Below the pieces are notes generated by a model, which was given only the letters and a program-made list of their open reading frames with translations, was not told the DNA's origin and made no database searches. From an uncultured Eubacteriales bacterium (GTDB lineage Bacteria > Bacillota > Clostridia > Oscillospirales > CAG-272): DNA of 19,069 nt. Location of the stretch: the NCBI GenBank assembly GCA_934385225.1, contig CAKRPQ010000033.1, positions 1-19,069 of the forward strand, given 5' to 3'. Below, in pieces: positions 8,229-15,043 of this stretch; positions within the stretch are counted from its first letter, which is position 1, and each line of letters begins with the position of its first letter. Both the position numbers and the translations under genes were made by a program.

Positions 8229-8257
8229 TTGACTTAATTGAAATAATGTGTTATAAT
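8229..8257 (+). promoter_or_regulatory. Sigma-A promoter of the rightward ruvC operon
   Basis: TTGACT (8229-8234) and TATAAT (8252-8257) are 17 bases apart, with TGT just before the -10 (extended -10). Transcription would start near 8264, giving a leader of about 29 bases. It is back to back with the leftward promoter: the two -35 boxes are 36 bases apart. I see no LexA-type operator between them. Confidence 0.85.
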
Positions 8258-8280
8258 ATACGGTGGTATACTGTTCCGAA

Positions 8281-8287
8281 AAGGAGG
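8281..8287 (+). promoter_or_regulatory. Ribosome binding site that fixes the ruvC start
   Basis: AAGGAGG lies five bases before the ATG at 8293. It rules out an in-frame GTG at 8263, which would sit at the transcription start and add ten residues before the conserved MRILGIDPG. Confidence 0.9.
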
Positions 8288-8292
8288 CGCGC

Positions 8293-8790
8293 ATGAGAAT
8301 ACTCGGTATAGATCCCGGCATTGCCATTGTCGGCTGGGGAATAGTGGATTACGTCGGCTCAAAATTCCGCACCGTCGCCTTCGGTTCGATAACTACGCCG
8401 AAAGAAGTGACAACGCCCGAAAGACTGAAAAAAATTTTCGATGACCTTGTAATGATAATCAAGACTTATAAACCCGAACAGGTTGCGATAGAAGAGCTTT
8501 TCTTCAACACAAATATAACGACGGGAATACGCGTCGGCGAAGCGAGAGGCGTCATTCTTCTCGTCTGTCAGATGGCGCACCTCGGAATATACGAATATAC
8601 GCCGCTTCAGGTGAAGCAGGCGGTTGTAGGCTACGGCAGAGCCGAGAAAAAGCAGGTGATAACTATGGTCACGATGCTCCTCGGACTTTCCGCACCGCCA
8701 AAGCCCGACGATACGGCGGACGCGCTTGCGATAGCCGTCTGCCACGCGCATAGCGGCACGTCACGGCTCGCAAATTATTATAACAAATAA
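8293..8790 (+). CDS. ruvC: Holliday junction resolvase RuvC
   Basis: Dimeric endonuclease that cleaves Holliday junctions at symmetric sites; 165 aa, the usual length. The RNase H-like active site is complete by alignment: D7 in GIDPG, E67 in AIEELFF, D140 and D143 in KPDDTADALAIA. Other family features are FFNTNITTGIRVGEARG (70-86) and YTPLQVKQAVVGYGRAEKKQV (102-122). It leads the rightward gene run, 14 bases before the methyltransferase. RuvA and RuvB are encoded on the opposite strand more than 3 kb away, with the DUF951 and YfhO genes between, so ruvC is split from ruvAB but shares their promoter region. Confidence 0.98.
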   Translation: MRILGIDPGIAIVGWGIVDYVGSKFRTVAFGSITTPKEVTTPERLKKIFDDLVMIIKTYKPEQVAIEELFFNTNITTGIRVGEARGVILLVCQMAHLGIYEYTPLQVKQAVVGYGRAEKKQVITMVTMLLGLSAPPKPDDTADALAIAVCHAHSGTSRLANYYNK

Positions 8791-8804
8791 AGGAGTTTAC
8801 ATAA

Positions 8805-9689
8805 ATGTGGGTTTCCGACAACTGGGACAAAAAAAATTATGAGCTTCTCGACGTTTCCGACGGCGAGAGGCTTGAAAGATGGGGACGCTTCACCCTTATA
8901 CGTCCCGATCCCCAGATAATCTGGAAAGGTGAAAGAAAACACCCCGCGTGGAAAAAAGCGGACGGCATTTACCGTCGTTCAAAGGACGGCGGCGGTGGCT
9001 GGGTAAAGAACCGTACGGCCGAGAGCTGGACTATCGGCTACGGAGAGCTGAAATTTCTGATAAAACCGATGGGGTTCAAGCATACGGGACTTTTTCCCGA
9101 ACAGGCGGCAAATTGGGATTGGTTTTCCGAGCTTATACGCAGAGCGGGACGTCCTGTAAGGGTTCTCAATCTGTTTGCTTATACGGGCGGTGCGACAGTC
9201 GCGGCGGCAAAAGCGGGTGCTTCGGTGTGCCACGTCGATGCGGCAAAGGGTATGGTAGCGCAGGCGAAGGAAAACGCCCGCCTCAGCGGTCTCTCGGAAG
9301 CACCGATAAGATATATTGTCGATGACTGTAAAAAATTTGTCGAGCGCGAAATAAAGCGCGGAAACAGATACGACGGCATTATTATGGATCCTCCGTCATA
9401 CGGCAGAGGACCGAACGGTGAAGTGTGGAAGATAGAGGACAGCGTCGATGATTTCATTACGCTTGCGGCGAATGTTCTTTCGGACAAGCCTCTGTTTTTC
9501 CTCGTCAACTCATACACGACAGGACTTTCCCCGCTTGCGATGAAATATATTGTTGATCTGAGGATAAAATCGCAGTTTGGCGGTGTTACAAACGCGGGAG
9601 AACTTGGACTTCCCGTCACCGAAACGGGCGGCGTTCTTCCGTGCGGCGCTAGCGCAAGATGGCAGTCGGAAGGAGCGGGTGATAAATGA
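8805..9689 (+). CDS. Class I SAM-dependent methyltransferase (RlmI/RlmK-like)
   Basis: Probable rRNA-modifying methyltransferase, 294 aa. The Rossmann-type catalytic domain has motif I around VLNLFAYTGGATVAAAKAGA (120-139), an acidic residue for the SAM ribose at D145, D173 in VDDCKKF, and motif IV DPPSYG (195-200). DPPxxG signatures with this layout are typical of the PF10672/RlmI-K group acting on 23S rRNA bases. The first 100 residues (with WGRFTLIRPDPQIIW and WKKADGIYRRSKDGGGGW) form an accessory domain; there is no recognisable PUA domain as in E. coli RlmI. The exact RNA target cannot be told. AAGGAG is nine bases before the ATG at 8805. The stop overlaps the ecfA1 start by four bases. 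Confidence 0.85.
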   Translation: MWVSDNWDKKNYELLDVSDGERLERWGRFTLIRPDPQIIWKGERKHPAWKKADGIYRRSKDGGGGWVKNRTAESWTIGYGELKFLIKPMGFKHTGLFPEQAANWDWFSELIRRAGRPVRVLNLFAYTGGATVAAAKAGASVCHVDAAKGMVAQAKENARLSGLSEAPIRYIVDDCKKFVEREIKRGNRYDGIIMDPPSYGRGPNGEVWKIEDSVDDFITLAANVLSDKPLFFLVNSYTTGLSPLAMKYIVDLRIKSQFGGVTNAGELGLPVTETGGVLPCGASARWQSEGAGDK

Positions 9690-10555
9690 GCGACATATTC
9701 ATAAAAACCGAGAATCTCTGTTGTTCCTATAAAGAAGACGATGGCAGAGACGTAGAAGTTCTCAAAAATATTTCGCTTGAAATAAAAAAAGGCGAGTATG
9801 TTGCCATTCTCGGACACAACGGTTCCGGAAAATCAACGTTTGCGAAGCTCCTTAATATGATACTCATTCCCGATTCGGGAAAGATATATATCGACGGCGC
9901 GGACATAACAAGGGACGATATGACCGATGACGAAATGTACGAAATACGCCGTAAAGTCGGTATGGTCTTTCAGAACCCCGATAACCAACTTGTCGCTACG
10001 GTAGTCGAGGAGGACGTCGCATTCGGACCCGAAAACCTCGGTGTTCCGTCTGCGGAAATACGAAAAAGAGTTGACGAAGCGCTTGCTACCGTCGGAATGA
10101 CGGCATACGCCAAGCACGAGCCGCATCGTCTTTCGGGCGGGCAGAAACAGCGCGTTGCGATAGCGGGAATAATCGCTATGATGCCAGAATGTATGATATT
10201 CGACGAATCGACGGCAATGCTTGACCCGATAGGGCGCAGAGAGGTTATGGATACCATTGATAAGCTCAGAGCCGAAAAGGGTATAACGGTGCTTAATATA
10301 ACGCACCACATGAACGAAGCGGTGCGTGCCGACCGCGTAATAGTGCTTAATGACGGCAAGGTTTATATAGACGGAACACCCGAAGAAGTTTTCGGAGAGC
10401 CGTATAAGCTCGAACTTGCGGGGCTTGAAGTTCCGCAGTGTACGTCTCTCATACAGGAGCTTCGCAGAAAGGGTATGAAGCTTGACGGCGAGTGTACAAC
10501 TCCCGAAAAGTGCGCCGAACTGCTTTACAGGCTTCTCTCAAAAAAGGCAAAATAA
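9686..10555 (+). CDS. ecfA1: ECF transporter ATPase EcfA1
   Basis: One of the two ATPases of the energy-coupling factor (ECF) module, which powers uptake of vitamins or metal ions bound by separate S components; 289 aa. Walker A is GHNGSGKST (43-51), Q96 lies in the Q-loop FQNPDNQ, the ABC signature is LSGGQ (149-153), Walker B ends D173 E174, and the switch histidine is H207 in ITHHMNEA. FQNPDNQLVATVVEEDVAFGPENLG (95-119) is typical of EcfA1. Walker B reads MIFDESTAMLDP, where the usual ABC residue after the glutamate is Ala or Pro; D and E are intact. It overlaps the methyltransferase by four bases and precedes ecfA2 by 26. Confidence 0.95.
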   Translation: MSDIFIKTENLCCSYKEDDGRDVEVLKNISLEIKKGEYVAILGHNGSGKSTFAKLLNMILIPDSGKIYIDGADITRDDMTDDEMYEIRRKVGMVFQNPDNQLVATVVEEDVAFGPENLGVPSAEIRKRVDEALATVGMTAYAKHEPHRLSGGQKQRVAIAGIIAMMPECMIFDESTAMLDPIGRREVMDTIDKLRAEKGITVLNITHHMNEAVRADRVIVLNDGKVYIDGTPEEVFGEPYKLELAGLEVPQCTSLIQELRRKGMKLDGECTTPEKCAELLYRLLSKKAK

Positions 10556-10581
10556 ACTGAATCCCACGGAAAGGGGATAAA

Positions 10582-11427
10582 ATGGCGGAACTCAGAATCG
10601 AAAATGTTTCTTATGTGTACAGCGAAGGAACGCCGTACGAAATAAACGCACTCAAAAACATAAACGTGACAATAAAAGGCGGCAGCGTGACAGGCATAAT
10701 CGGGCATACAGGGTCGGGAAAATCGACGCTTGTTCAGATGCTTAACGGTCTTGTCAAACCCGCGGGCGGAAGAATACTTCTTGACGGCAACGACATATGG
10801 GAAAAGTCGAGCGAGATAGGGCAGATTCGTTTTAAGGTCGGACTTGTTATGCAGTACCCCGAATACCAGCTTTTTGAGGAGACGATAAGAGCGGATATCG
10901 CGTTCGGACCTAAAAATATGGGACTTGACAGCGACGAAATCGAAAAGAGAGTCCTTGAAGCGGCGGATTTCGTCGGACTTGACCGAGATATGCTTGATAA
11001 ATCACCGTTTGACCTTTCTGGCGGACAGAAAAGACGTGCCGCGATAGCGGGCGTCATTGCTATGTGCCCCGAAATACTTGTTCTCGACGAACCGGCGGCG
11101 GGGCTTGACCCTCTCGGCAGAGAAACTATCATGCGCGGCATAATGAACTATAAAAAGAGCAGCGGCGCGACGATAGTAATTGTCAGCCACAGTATGGAGG
11201 ATATGGCAAGATATTGCGACGAGCTTATCGTTCTTTCGGACGGAGAACTTCTTATGCAGGGAACGCAGAAAGAGGTCTTTTCGAGGGCAGACGAGCTTGT
11301 GGCGGTGGGGCTTGACATTCCGCAGATAACGACGGTTATGAAGCTGCTTAAAGAAAAGGGAATACCCGTCGGAACGGCTGTTTATACGGTAGATGACGCA
11401 CTTGCCGAAATATATAAATTACTTTGA
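10582..11427 (+). CDS. ecfA2: ECF transporter ATPase EcfA2
   Basis: Second ATPase of the ECF module; pairs with EcfA1 on the inner membrane face; 281 aa. Walker A is GHTGSGKST (41-49), the Q-loop MQYPEYQLFEETI (90-102) is the EcfA2 hallmark, the signature is LSGGQ (145-149), Walker B LVLDEP has D169 and E170, and H203 lies in VSHSMED. The C-terminal region (about 230-281) matches the ECF-specific extension that helps dimerise the ATPases. The start ATG follows GGAAAGGGGAT. The gap to ecfT is only 12 bases. Confidence 0.95.
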   Translation: MAELRIENVSYVYSEGTPYEINALKNINVTIKGGSVTGIIGHTGSGKSTLVQMLNGLVKPAGGRILLDGNDIWEKSSEIGQIRFKVGLVMQYPEYQLFEETIRADIAFGPKNMGLDSDEIEKRVLEAADFVGLDRDMLDKSPFDLSGGQKRRAAIAGVIAMCPEILVLDEPAAGLDPLGRETIMRGIMNYKKSSGATIVIVSHSMEDMARYCDELIVLSDGELLMQGTQKEVFSRADELVAVGLDIPQITTVMKLLKEKGIPVGTAVYTVDDALAEIYKLL

Positions 11428-11439
11428 GATTGGAATAAA

Positions 11440-12258
11440 ATGAAAAACATATCACTCGGACAATATTACCCGGGAAATTCGATAATGCACAGGCTTGACC
11501 CGAGAATGAAACTGATACTCGCGATCCTCTATATCGTGTGTACGTTTCTTGCAAAAAATGTTCTCTGCTTTGCAGTGCTTTTCGCCTCGGCTTTCCTCTT
11601 GATATTATTAAGTAAAATACCGATAAAGCTCATAATAAATGCGGTAAAACCGGTTCTGTTTATCCTTGCGTTTACTGTTGTGATAAACATTTTCTGGACG
11701 GTCGGCGATACGCTTATCTTTGAATGGAAGTTTATACACATTTATTATGAGGGCATAATGAACGCGTTGTTTATGGTCGTCAGAATATTTGTTCTTATCG
11801 TCGGCGCAAGTATTTTTATGACTTATACTACAACGCCGATAGCGCTTACCGATGCGATAGAACAGCTCTTTTCGCCGCTTAAAAAGATAAAAATACCCGT
11901 TCATGAATTTGCTATGATGATGACCATTGCCCTTCGATTTATACCGACTCTTGTCGATGAAACGGAGAAGATAATGTCTGCGCAGAAGGCACGCGGCGCC
12001 GATTTTTCAAAAGGAAGCCTTATGAAGCGCGCAAAGGCGCTGATTCCTATTCTGATACCGCTTTTCGTTTCGGCGTTCAGACGCGCGGACGATCTCGCGA
12101 CGGCTATGGAGTGCCGCTGTTACCACGGCGGAGAGGGAAGAACGAGAATGAACGTGCTTCACTATAAGTATTACGATTTTGTCGCGCTCGCGCTTATTGT
12201 CTTTTTCGGTGCGGCGATCGTGCTTGTGAACAAACTCGGCGTAGGCTATACGATGTAA
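11440..12258 (+). CDS. ecfT: ECF transporter transmembrane protein EcfT
   Basis: Membrane scaffold joining EcfA1/EcfA2 to exchangeable S components; 272 aa. The N-terminus has the family pattern YYPGNSIMHRLDPRMKL (9-25). Hydrophobic segments lie at about 25-38, 41-58, 70-86, 105-128 and 243-262. The two cytoplasmic coupling motifs are present: AQKARGADF (181-189) and AMECRCYHGGEGRTRM (222-237). The second has C rather than the commoner G after its arginine. The Shine-Dalgarno is weak (TTGGAA), fitting translation coupled to ecfA2. No S-component gene is in this window, so the substrate is unknown; in Group II systems the module is shared among several S components. Confidence 0.95.
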   Translation: MKNISLGQYYPGNSIMHRLDPRMKLILAILYIVCTFLAKNVLCFAVLFASAFLLILLSKIPIKLIINAVKPVLFILAFTVVINIFWTVGDTLIFEWKFIHIYYEGIMNALFMVVRIFVLIVGASIFMTYTTTPIALTDAIEQLFSPLKKIKIPVHEFAMMMTIALRFIPTLVDETEKIMSAQKARGADFSKGSLMKRAKALIPILIPLFVSAFRRADDLATAMECRCYHGGEGRTRMNVLHYKYYDFVALALIVFFGAAIVLVNKLGVGYTM

Positions 12259-12259
12259 G

Positions 12260-13030
12260 ATGAAGATATTTATTAAATTGCGTTTTCTCGGAACCGATTT
12301 TTCCGGATATCAGGTGCAGAAGAACGCGAGAACGGTTCAGGGTGAGCTTTGTCGTGCCGCGGAAGAGCTTTTCGGTTTCAGGTGTGACGTAACGGGGTGC
12401 AGCAGAACGGACAGCGGCGTTCACGCGAATATGTTCTGCGCCGCAATATCGGGACGTTACAGAGTACTCGAAACAACGATACCTATGGATAGGTTTCCGA
12501 GAGTTTTAAACTCGTTTCTTCCCGATGATGTCGCCGTTTACGAGGCAAAATGGGTGCGCGATGAATTTCACCCCAGATATGACGTGAAATATAAGGAATA
12601 CATTTATAAAGTAAACTGCTCGTATGAACGTGACCCGTTTGAAACGGGACGTGCGCTTATGTACCCGTATGTGTTTAGTGATGCCGATATTGAAAGAATG
12701 CGCAGAGCCGCGAAACACCTTGAAGGAACGCACGATTTTTCGTCATATATGGCGCAAGGATCTGCTCCCGAAAGTACGGTGAGGACGATTTTTTATACGG
12801 ACGTGCTGTATGACGGTAAAAATCTCGTGTTCAAAATCGCGGGTGACGGTTTTCTTTATAATATGGTGCGGATAATCGTCGGAACACTTTTGTCAGTCGC
12901 GCGCGGAAAAACAGCCCCCGACGATATTCCCTTGATAACAGAGGCACACGACAGATCCCGTGCGGGAATTACCGTGCGCGCGGACGGATTGTATCTGAAT
13001 TACGTTGAATATGACGGAAAGGACAAATGA
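12260..13030 (+). CDS. truA: tRNA pseudouridine(38-40) synthase TruA
   Basis: Converts uridines 38-40 in tRNA anticodon arms to pseudouridine; 256 aa, normal for the family. The catalytic aspartate is D51 in CSRTDSGVHA (47-56). Other conserved parts are LRFLGTDFSGYQ (7-18), the RTVQGEL segment (24-30), HDFSSYM and AGDGFLYNMVRIIVGTLL. It starts one base after the ecfT stop with no clear Shine-Dalgarno, implying coupled translation. The ecfA1-ecfA2-ecfT-truA order is common in Firmicutes. The stop overlaps the next start by four bases. Confidence 0.97.
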   Translation: MKIFIKLRFLGTDFSGYQVQKNARTVQGELCRAAEELFGFRCDVTGCSRTDSGVHANMFCAAISGRYRVLETTIPMDRFPRVLNSFLPDDVAVYEAKWVRDEFHPRYDVKYKEYIYKVNCSYERDPFETGRALMYPYVFSDADIERMRRAAKHLEGTHDFSSYMAQGSAPESTVRTIFYTDVLYDGKNLVFKIAGDGFLYNMVRIIVGTLLSVARGKTAPDDIPLITEAHDRSRAGITVRADGLYLNYVEYDGKDK

Positions 13031-14304
13031 TGGGACGTTTCGGAAGAAGACCCGATATTTCCGTAAATGATACGGATTTGGCGGAGAGCGAAAACGAAAT
13101 AAATATATCCGATGACGAGCTTTATGACGAGCTTTCCGAGACGAACGGATATTATGAAAAAGTCTCGAAGATATACAGCACCGTCAGGTACGTTCTTATT
13201 ATCGTACTCGTCATATTTGTCACGCTTTCCACAATAAAAAATTCGGGCAGTATAACATACAGCAATCTTATGTTTCTTTTTAAGGACCTCGGAAGTGCGG
13301 CGGAATCGTCGAACGCAAAGTTCGGCACGATAACGTATAATCCCGATACTACGCTCGCATGCGCCGGATTTCGCAAAAACCTTGCAACCGCATCGTCCGC
13401 AGGCGTGAAAATATACAGCGGCGGCGGAAAAAAGATTTTTGACGGCACGGATAAATTCGTTTCGCCGATGATAGAAACGTCGGACAGGTATCTGCTGGTA
13501 TATGATTTCGGCGGTAAAGATTATGCTCTTTATAATTCGTTTGCGAGGATATTTACAGAGGAGCTTGACTATGAAATAACGGGCGCGGATATATCCGAGA
13601 GCGGAACTTACGCGATAGTGACAAGAACCAAGGAATATAATTCGGCGGTGCTTCTGTACACAAAAAGCTGCGTGCTCAAAACCCGTTATAAAACCGATGA
13701 CAGAGTGACCGACGTTTCGGTGAACAGAAACGGAACAAGACTTTGCGTTCTTTCGTTCACGTCTGAAAACGCTGCGTTTGTAACCAGGATAGTAATATTG
13801 AAGCCTGGCGAAACGACGGCTGTCGCGGAACTTACACTGTCGGACACATTTCCGCTTGCGTGTAACTATACAGATGACGGCAGATTAACCGTTTTCTGCG
13901 ATAATGCGTTGTACTTTTACGACGGTGACGGCAACCTCGAAAGCAGTTTCCCGCTTTCTTCCGTCCCGAATACAGCGGATTTTTCCGACGACGGCTGTGT
14001 TATATCCGCTTCCGAAAATGCCGTTACTACGGGAAATCGCGTTACCGTACTCGATACGAGAGGGAACACCGTTTACAGCGGAACTTTTTCGGGTAAAACG
14101 GCGGGTGTGGCATATTGCGACGGTTATCTCTTCGTTCTTTCGGGCAATCGCGTTTGCAGAACAAACGTAAAGAGCGGCGAAACGGTCGAAAAAACCACCG
14201 AAGGCGGAAAAAAGATGATCGTTTATTCTGGTGATGATGTACTCGTCTGTTCGCAGTCGAAGGCGGAATACTTTAATTTCGATATTACGGAGGATAATGA
14301 CTGA
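13027..14304 (+). CDS. DUF5711 family single-pass membrane protein
   Basis: A 425-residue protein resembling the DUF5711 family of Clostridia; function unknown. Residues 1-50 are an acidic cytosolic segment (ISDDELYDELSE at 27-38). One membrane segment follows at about 53-71 (VRYVLIIVLVIFVTLSTI). The rest is predicted outside the membrane and looks like repeated beta strands of a propeller: recurring GxxxxIYSGGGKKIFDG, LLVYDFGGKDYALYN, GTYAIVTRTKEYNSAVLLY, DGRLTVFCDNALYFYDGDGN patterns. Start is ATG at 13027 (a second ATG follows at once), after GGAAAGGAC in the end of truA. The stop overlaps the CvpA gene start as TGATG. The propeller fold is inference from repeat spacing. Confidence 0.75.
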   Translation: MMGRFGRRPDISVNDTDLAESENEINISDDELYDELSETNGYYEKVSKIYSTVRYVLIIVLVIFVTLSTIKNSGSITYSNLMFLFKDLGSAAESSNAKFGTITYNPDTTLACAGFRKNLATASSAGVKIYSGGGKKIFDGTDKFVSPMIETSDRYLLVYDFGGKDYALYNSFARIFTEELDYEITGADISESGTYAIVTRTKEYNSAVLLYTKSCVLKTRYKTDDRVTDVSVNRNGTRLCVLSFTSENAAFVTRIVILKPGETTAVAELTLSDTFPLACNYTDDGRLTVFCDNALYFYDGDGNLESSFPLSSVPNTADFSDDGCVISASENAVTTGNRVTVLDTRGNTVYSGTFSGKTAGVAYCDGYLFVLSGNRVCRTNVKSGETVEKTTEGGKKMIVYSGDDVLVCSQSKAEYFNFDITEDND

Positions 14305-15020
14305 TGTTTTTGATTTTTGACGTAATAGCCGTTGTAATATTTGTGTTTACGGTTATTTCGTGCCGCAATAAAGGCTTTATGAGTTCTTTCCTCGGAACGA
14401 TCAAGGTTGCCCTTGCTATTGTAATCTCATATGTTTTTATGCCTACCGTTTCGTATTATTTCAGAACGGGATTCGTCGAAAAACTTATAACAGGCAGCGT
14501 AACGGACAGGCTTCACTCGCTTGCGTCAAGTGCGCAGGAGGGATTCAATCTTGAAAAACTGTTTGCCGATATGCCGGCGGAATTCGGAGATATTCTGACG
14601 AGATACGGCGCGAACGCGGATACGCTTTCGGAGCGTTTCGGAAATATGACCGAGGCGGCGGAGAATAATCTGACCGACCTTGCGCAGACGATAACATATC
14701 CTGTCGTGAAATCGGTTTCGAATATTCTCGCCTACGCCGCGCTTTTCGTCGGAAGCCTTATAATTCTTTCGATAGTTATAAAGATAATAGGACTTGTAAT
14801 GAAACTACCCGTGCTTAAAGGCATAGACAGAACTCTCGGACTTGTTTTCGGTGTCATTTCGGGCGCGCTTCTCGTCTGGGTGTACTGTAACCTTGTGGCA
14901 TTTACAATAAACTCGATAAGTATCGTAAAACCCGGACTTATCGGAACAAATGTTTTCGAAAACACATATATAATTAAATTTGTCTGTGAAAAATACGGAT
15001 TTGGCTTTGCCGACAAATAG
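14304..15020 (+). CDS. CvpA-family membrane protein
   Basis: A 238-residue integral membrane protein of the CvpA (colicin V production) type. Such proteins are widespread and poorly understood, with suggested links to envelope homeostasis. TM1 is about 1-19 and is followed by the typical SCRNKGFMSSFLGTIK (19-34). TM2 is about 35-50, TM3 142-165 and TM4 176-203 (LGLVFGVISGALLVW). Between TM2 and TM3 is a polar, helix-prone stretch (55-135) longer than in short CvpA proteins. GGAGG (14289-14293) precedes the ATG by ten bases. It overlaps the DUF5711 gene by one base, so the two are probably translated together and may act together. Confidence 0.8.
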   Translation: MFLIFDVIAVVIFVFTVISCRNKGFMSSFLGTIKVALAIVISYVFMPTVSYYFRTGFVEKLITGSVTDRLHSLASSAQEGFNLEKLFADMPAEFGDILTRYGANADTLSERFGNMTEAAENNLTDLAQTITYPVVKSVSNILAYAALFVGSLIILSIVIKIIGLVMKLPVLKGIDRTLGLVFGVISGALLVWVYCNLVAFTINSISIVKPGLIGTNVFENTYIIKFVCEKYGFGFADK

Positions 15021-15043
15021 GAGACGAAAGGAGCTTTCAAGAT

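Noticed and set aside
8263..8292. In-frame GTG giving a longer RuvC
   Set aside because: It is at the transcription start; AAGGAGG at 8281-8287 places initiation at the ATG at 8293, which begins the conserved RuvC sequence.
8135..8292. LexA (SOS) operator controlling the ruv genes
   Set aside because: No GAAC...GTTC dyad of the Gram-positive type is found between or over the two promoters.
14969..14974. TATAAT near the end of the CvpA gene as a promoter for the ClpE-like gene
   Set aside because: No -35 match lies 16-18 bases upstream (ACAAAT only), and the hexamer is coding sequence in an AT-rich stretch.
15021..15043. CtsR or CIRCE heat-shock operator before the ClpE-like gene
   Set aside because: The 23-base gap holds only a ribosome binding site; no heptad repeats or TTAGCACTC-type inverted repeat is present.
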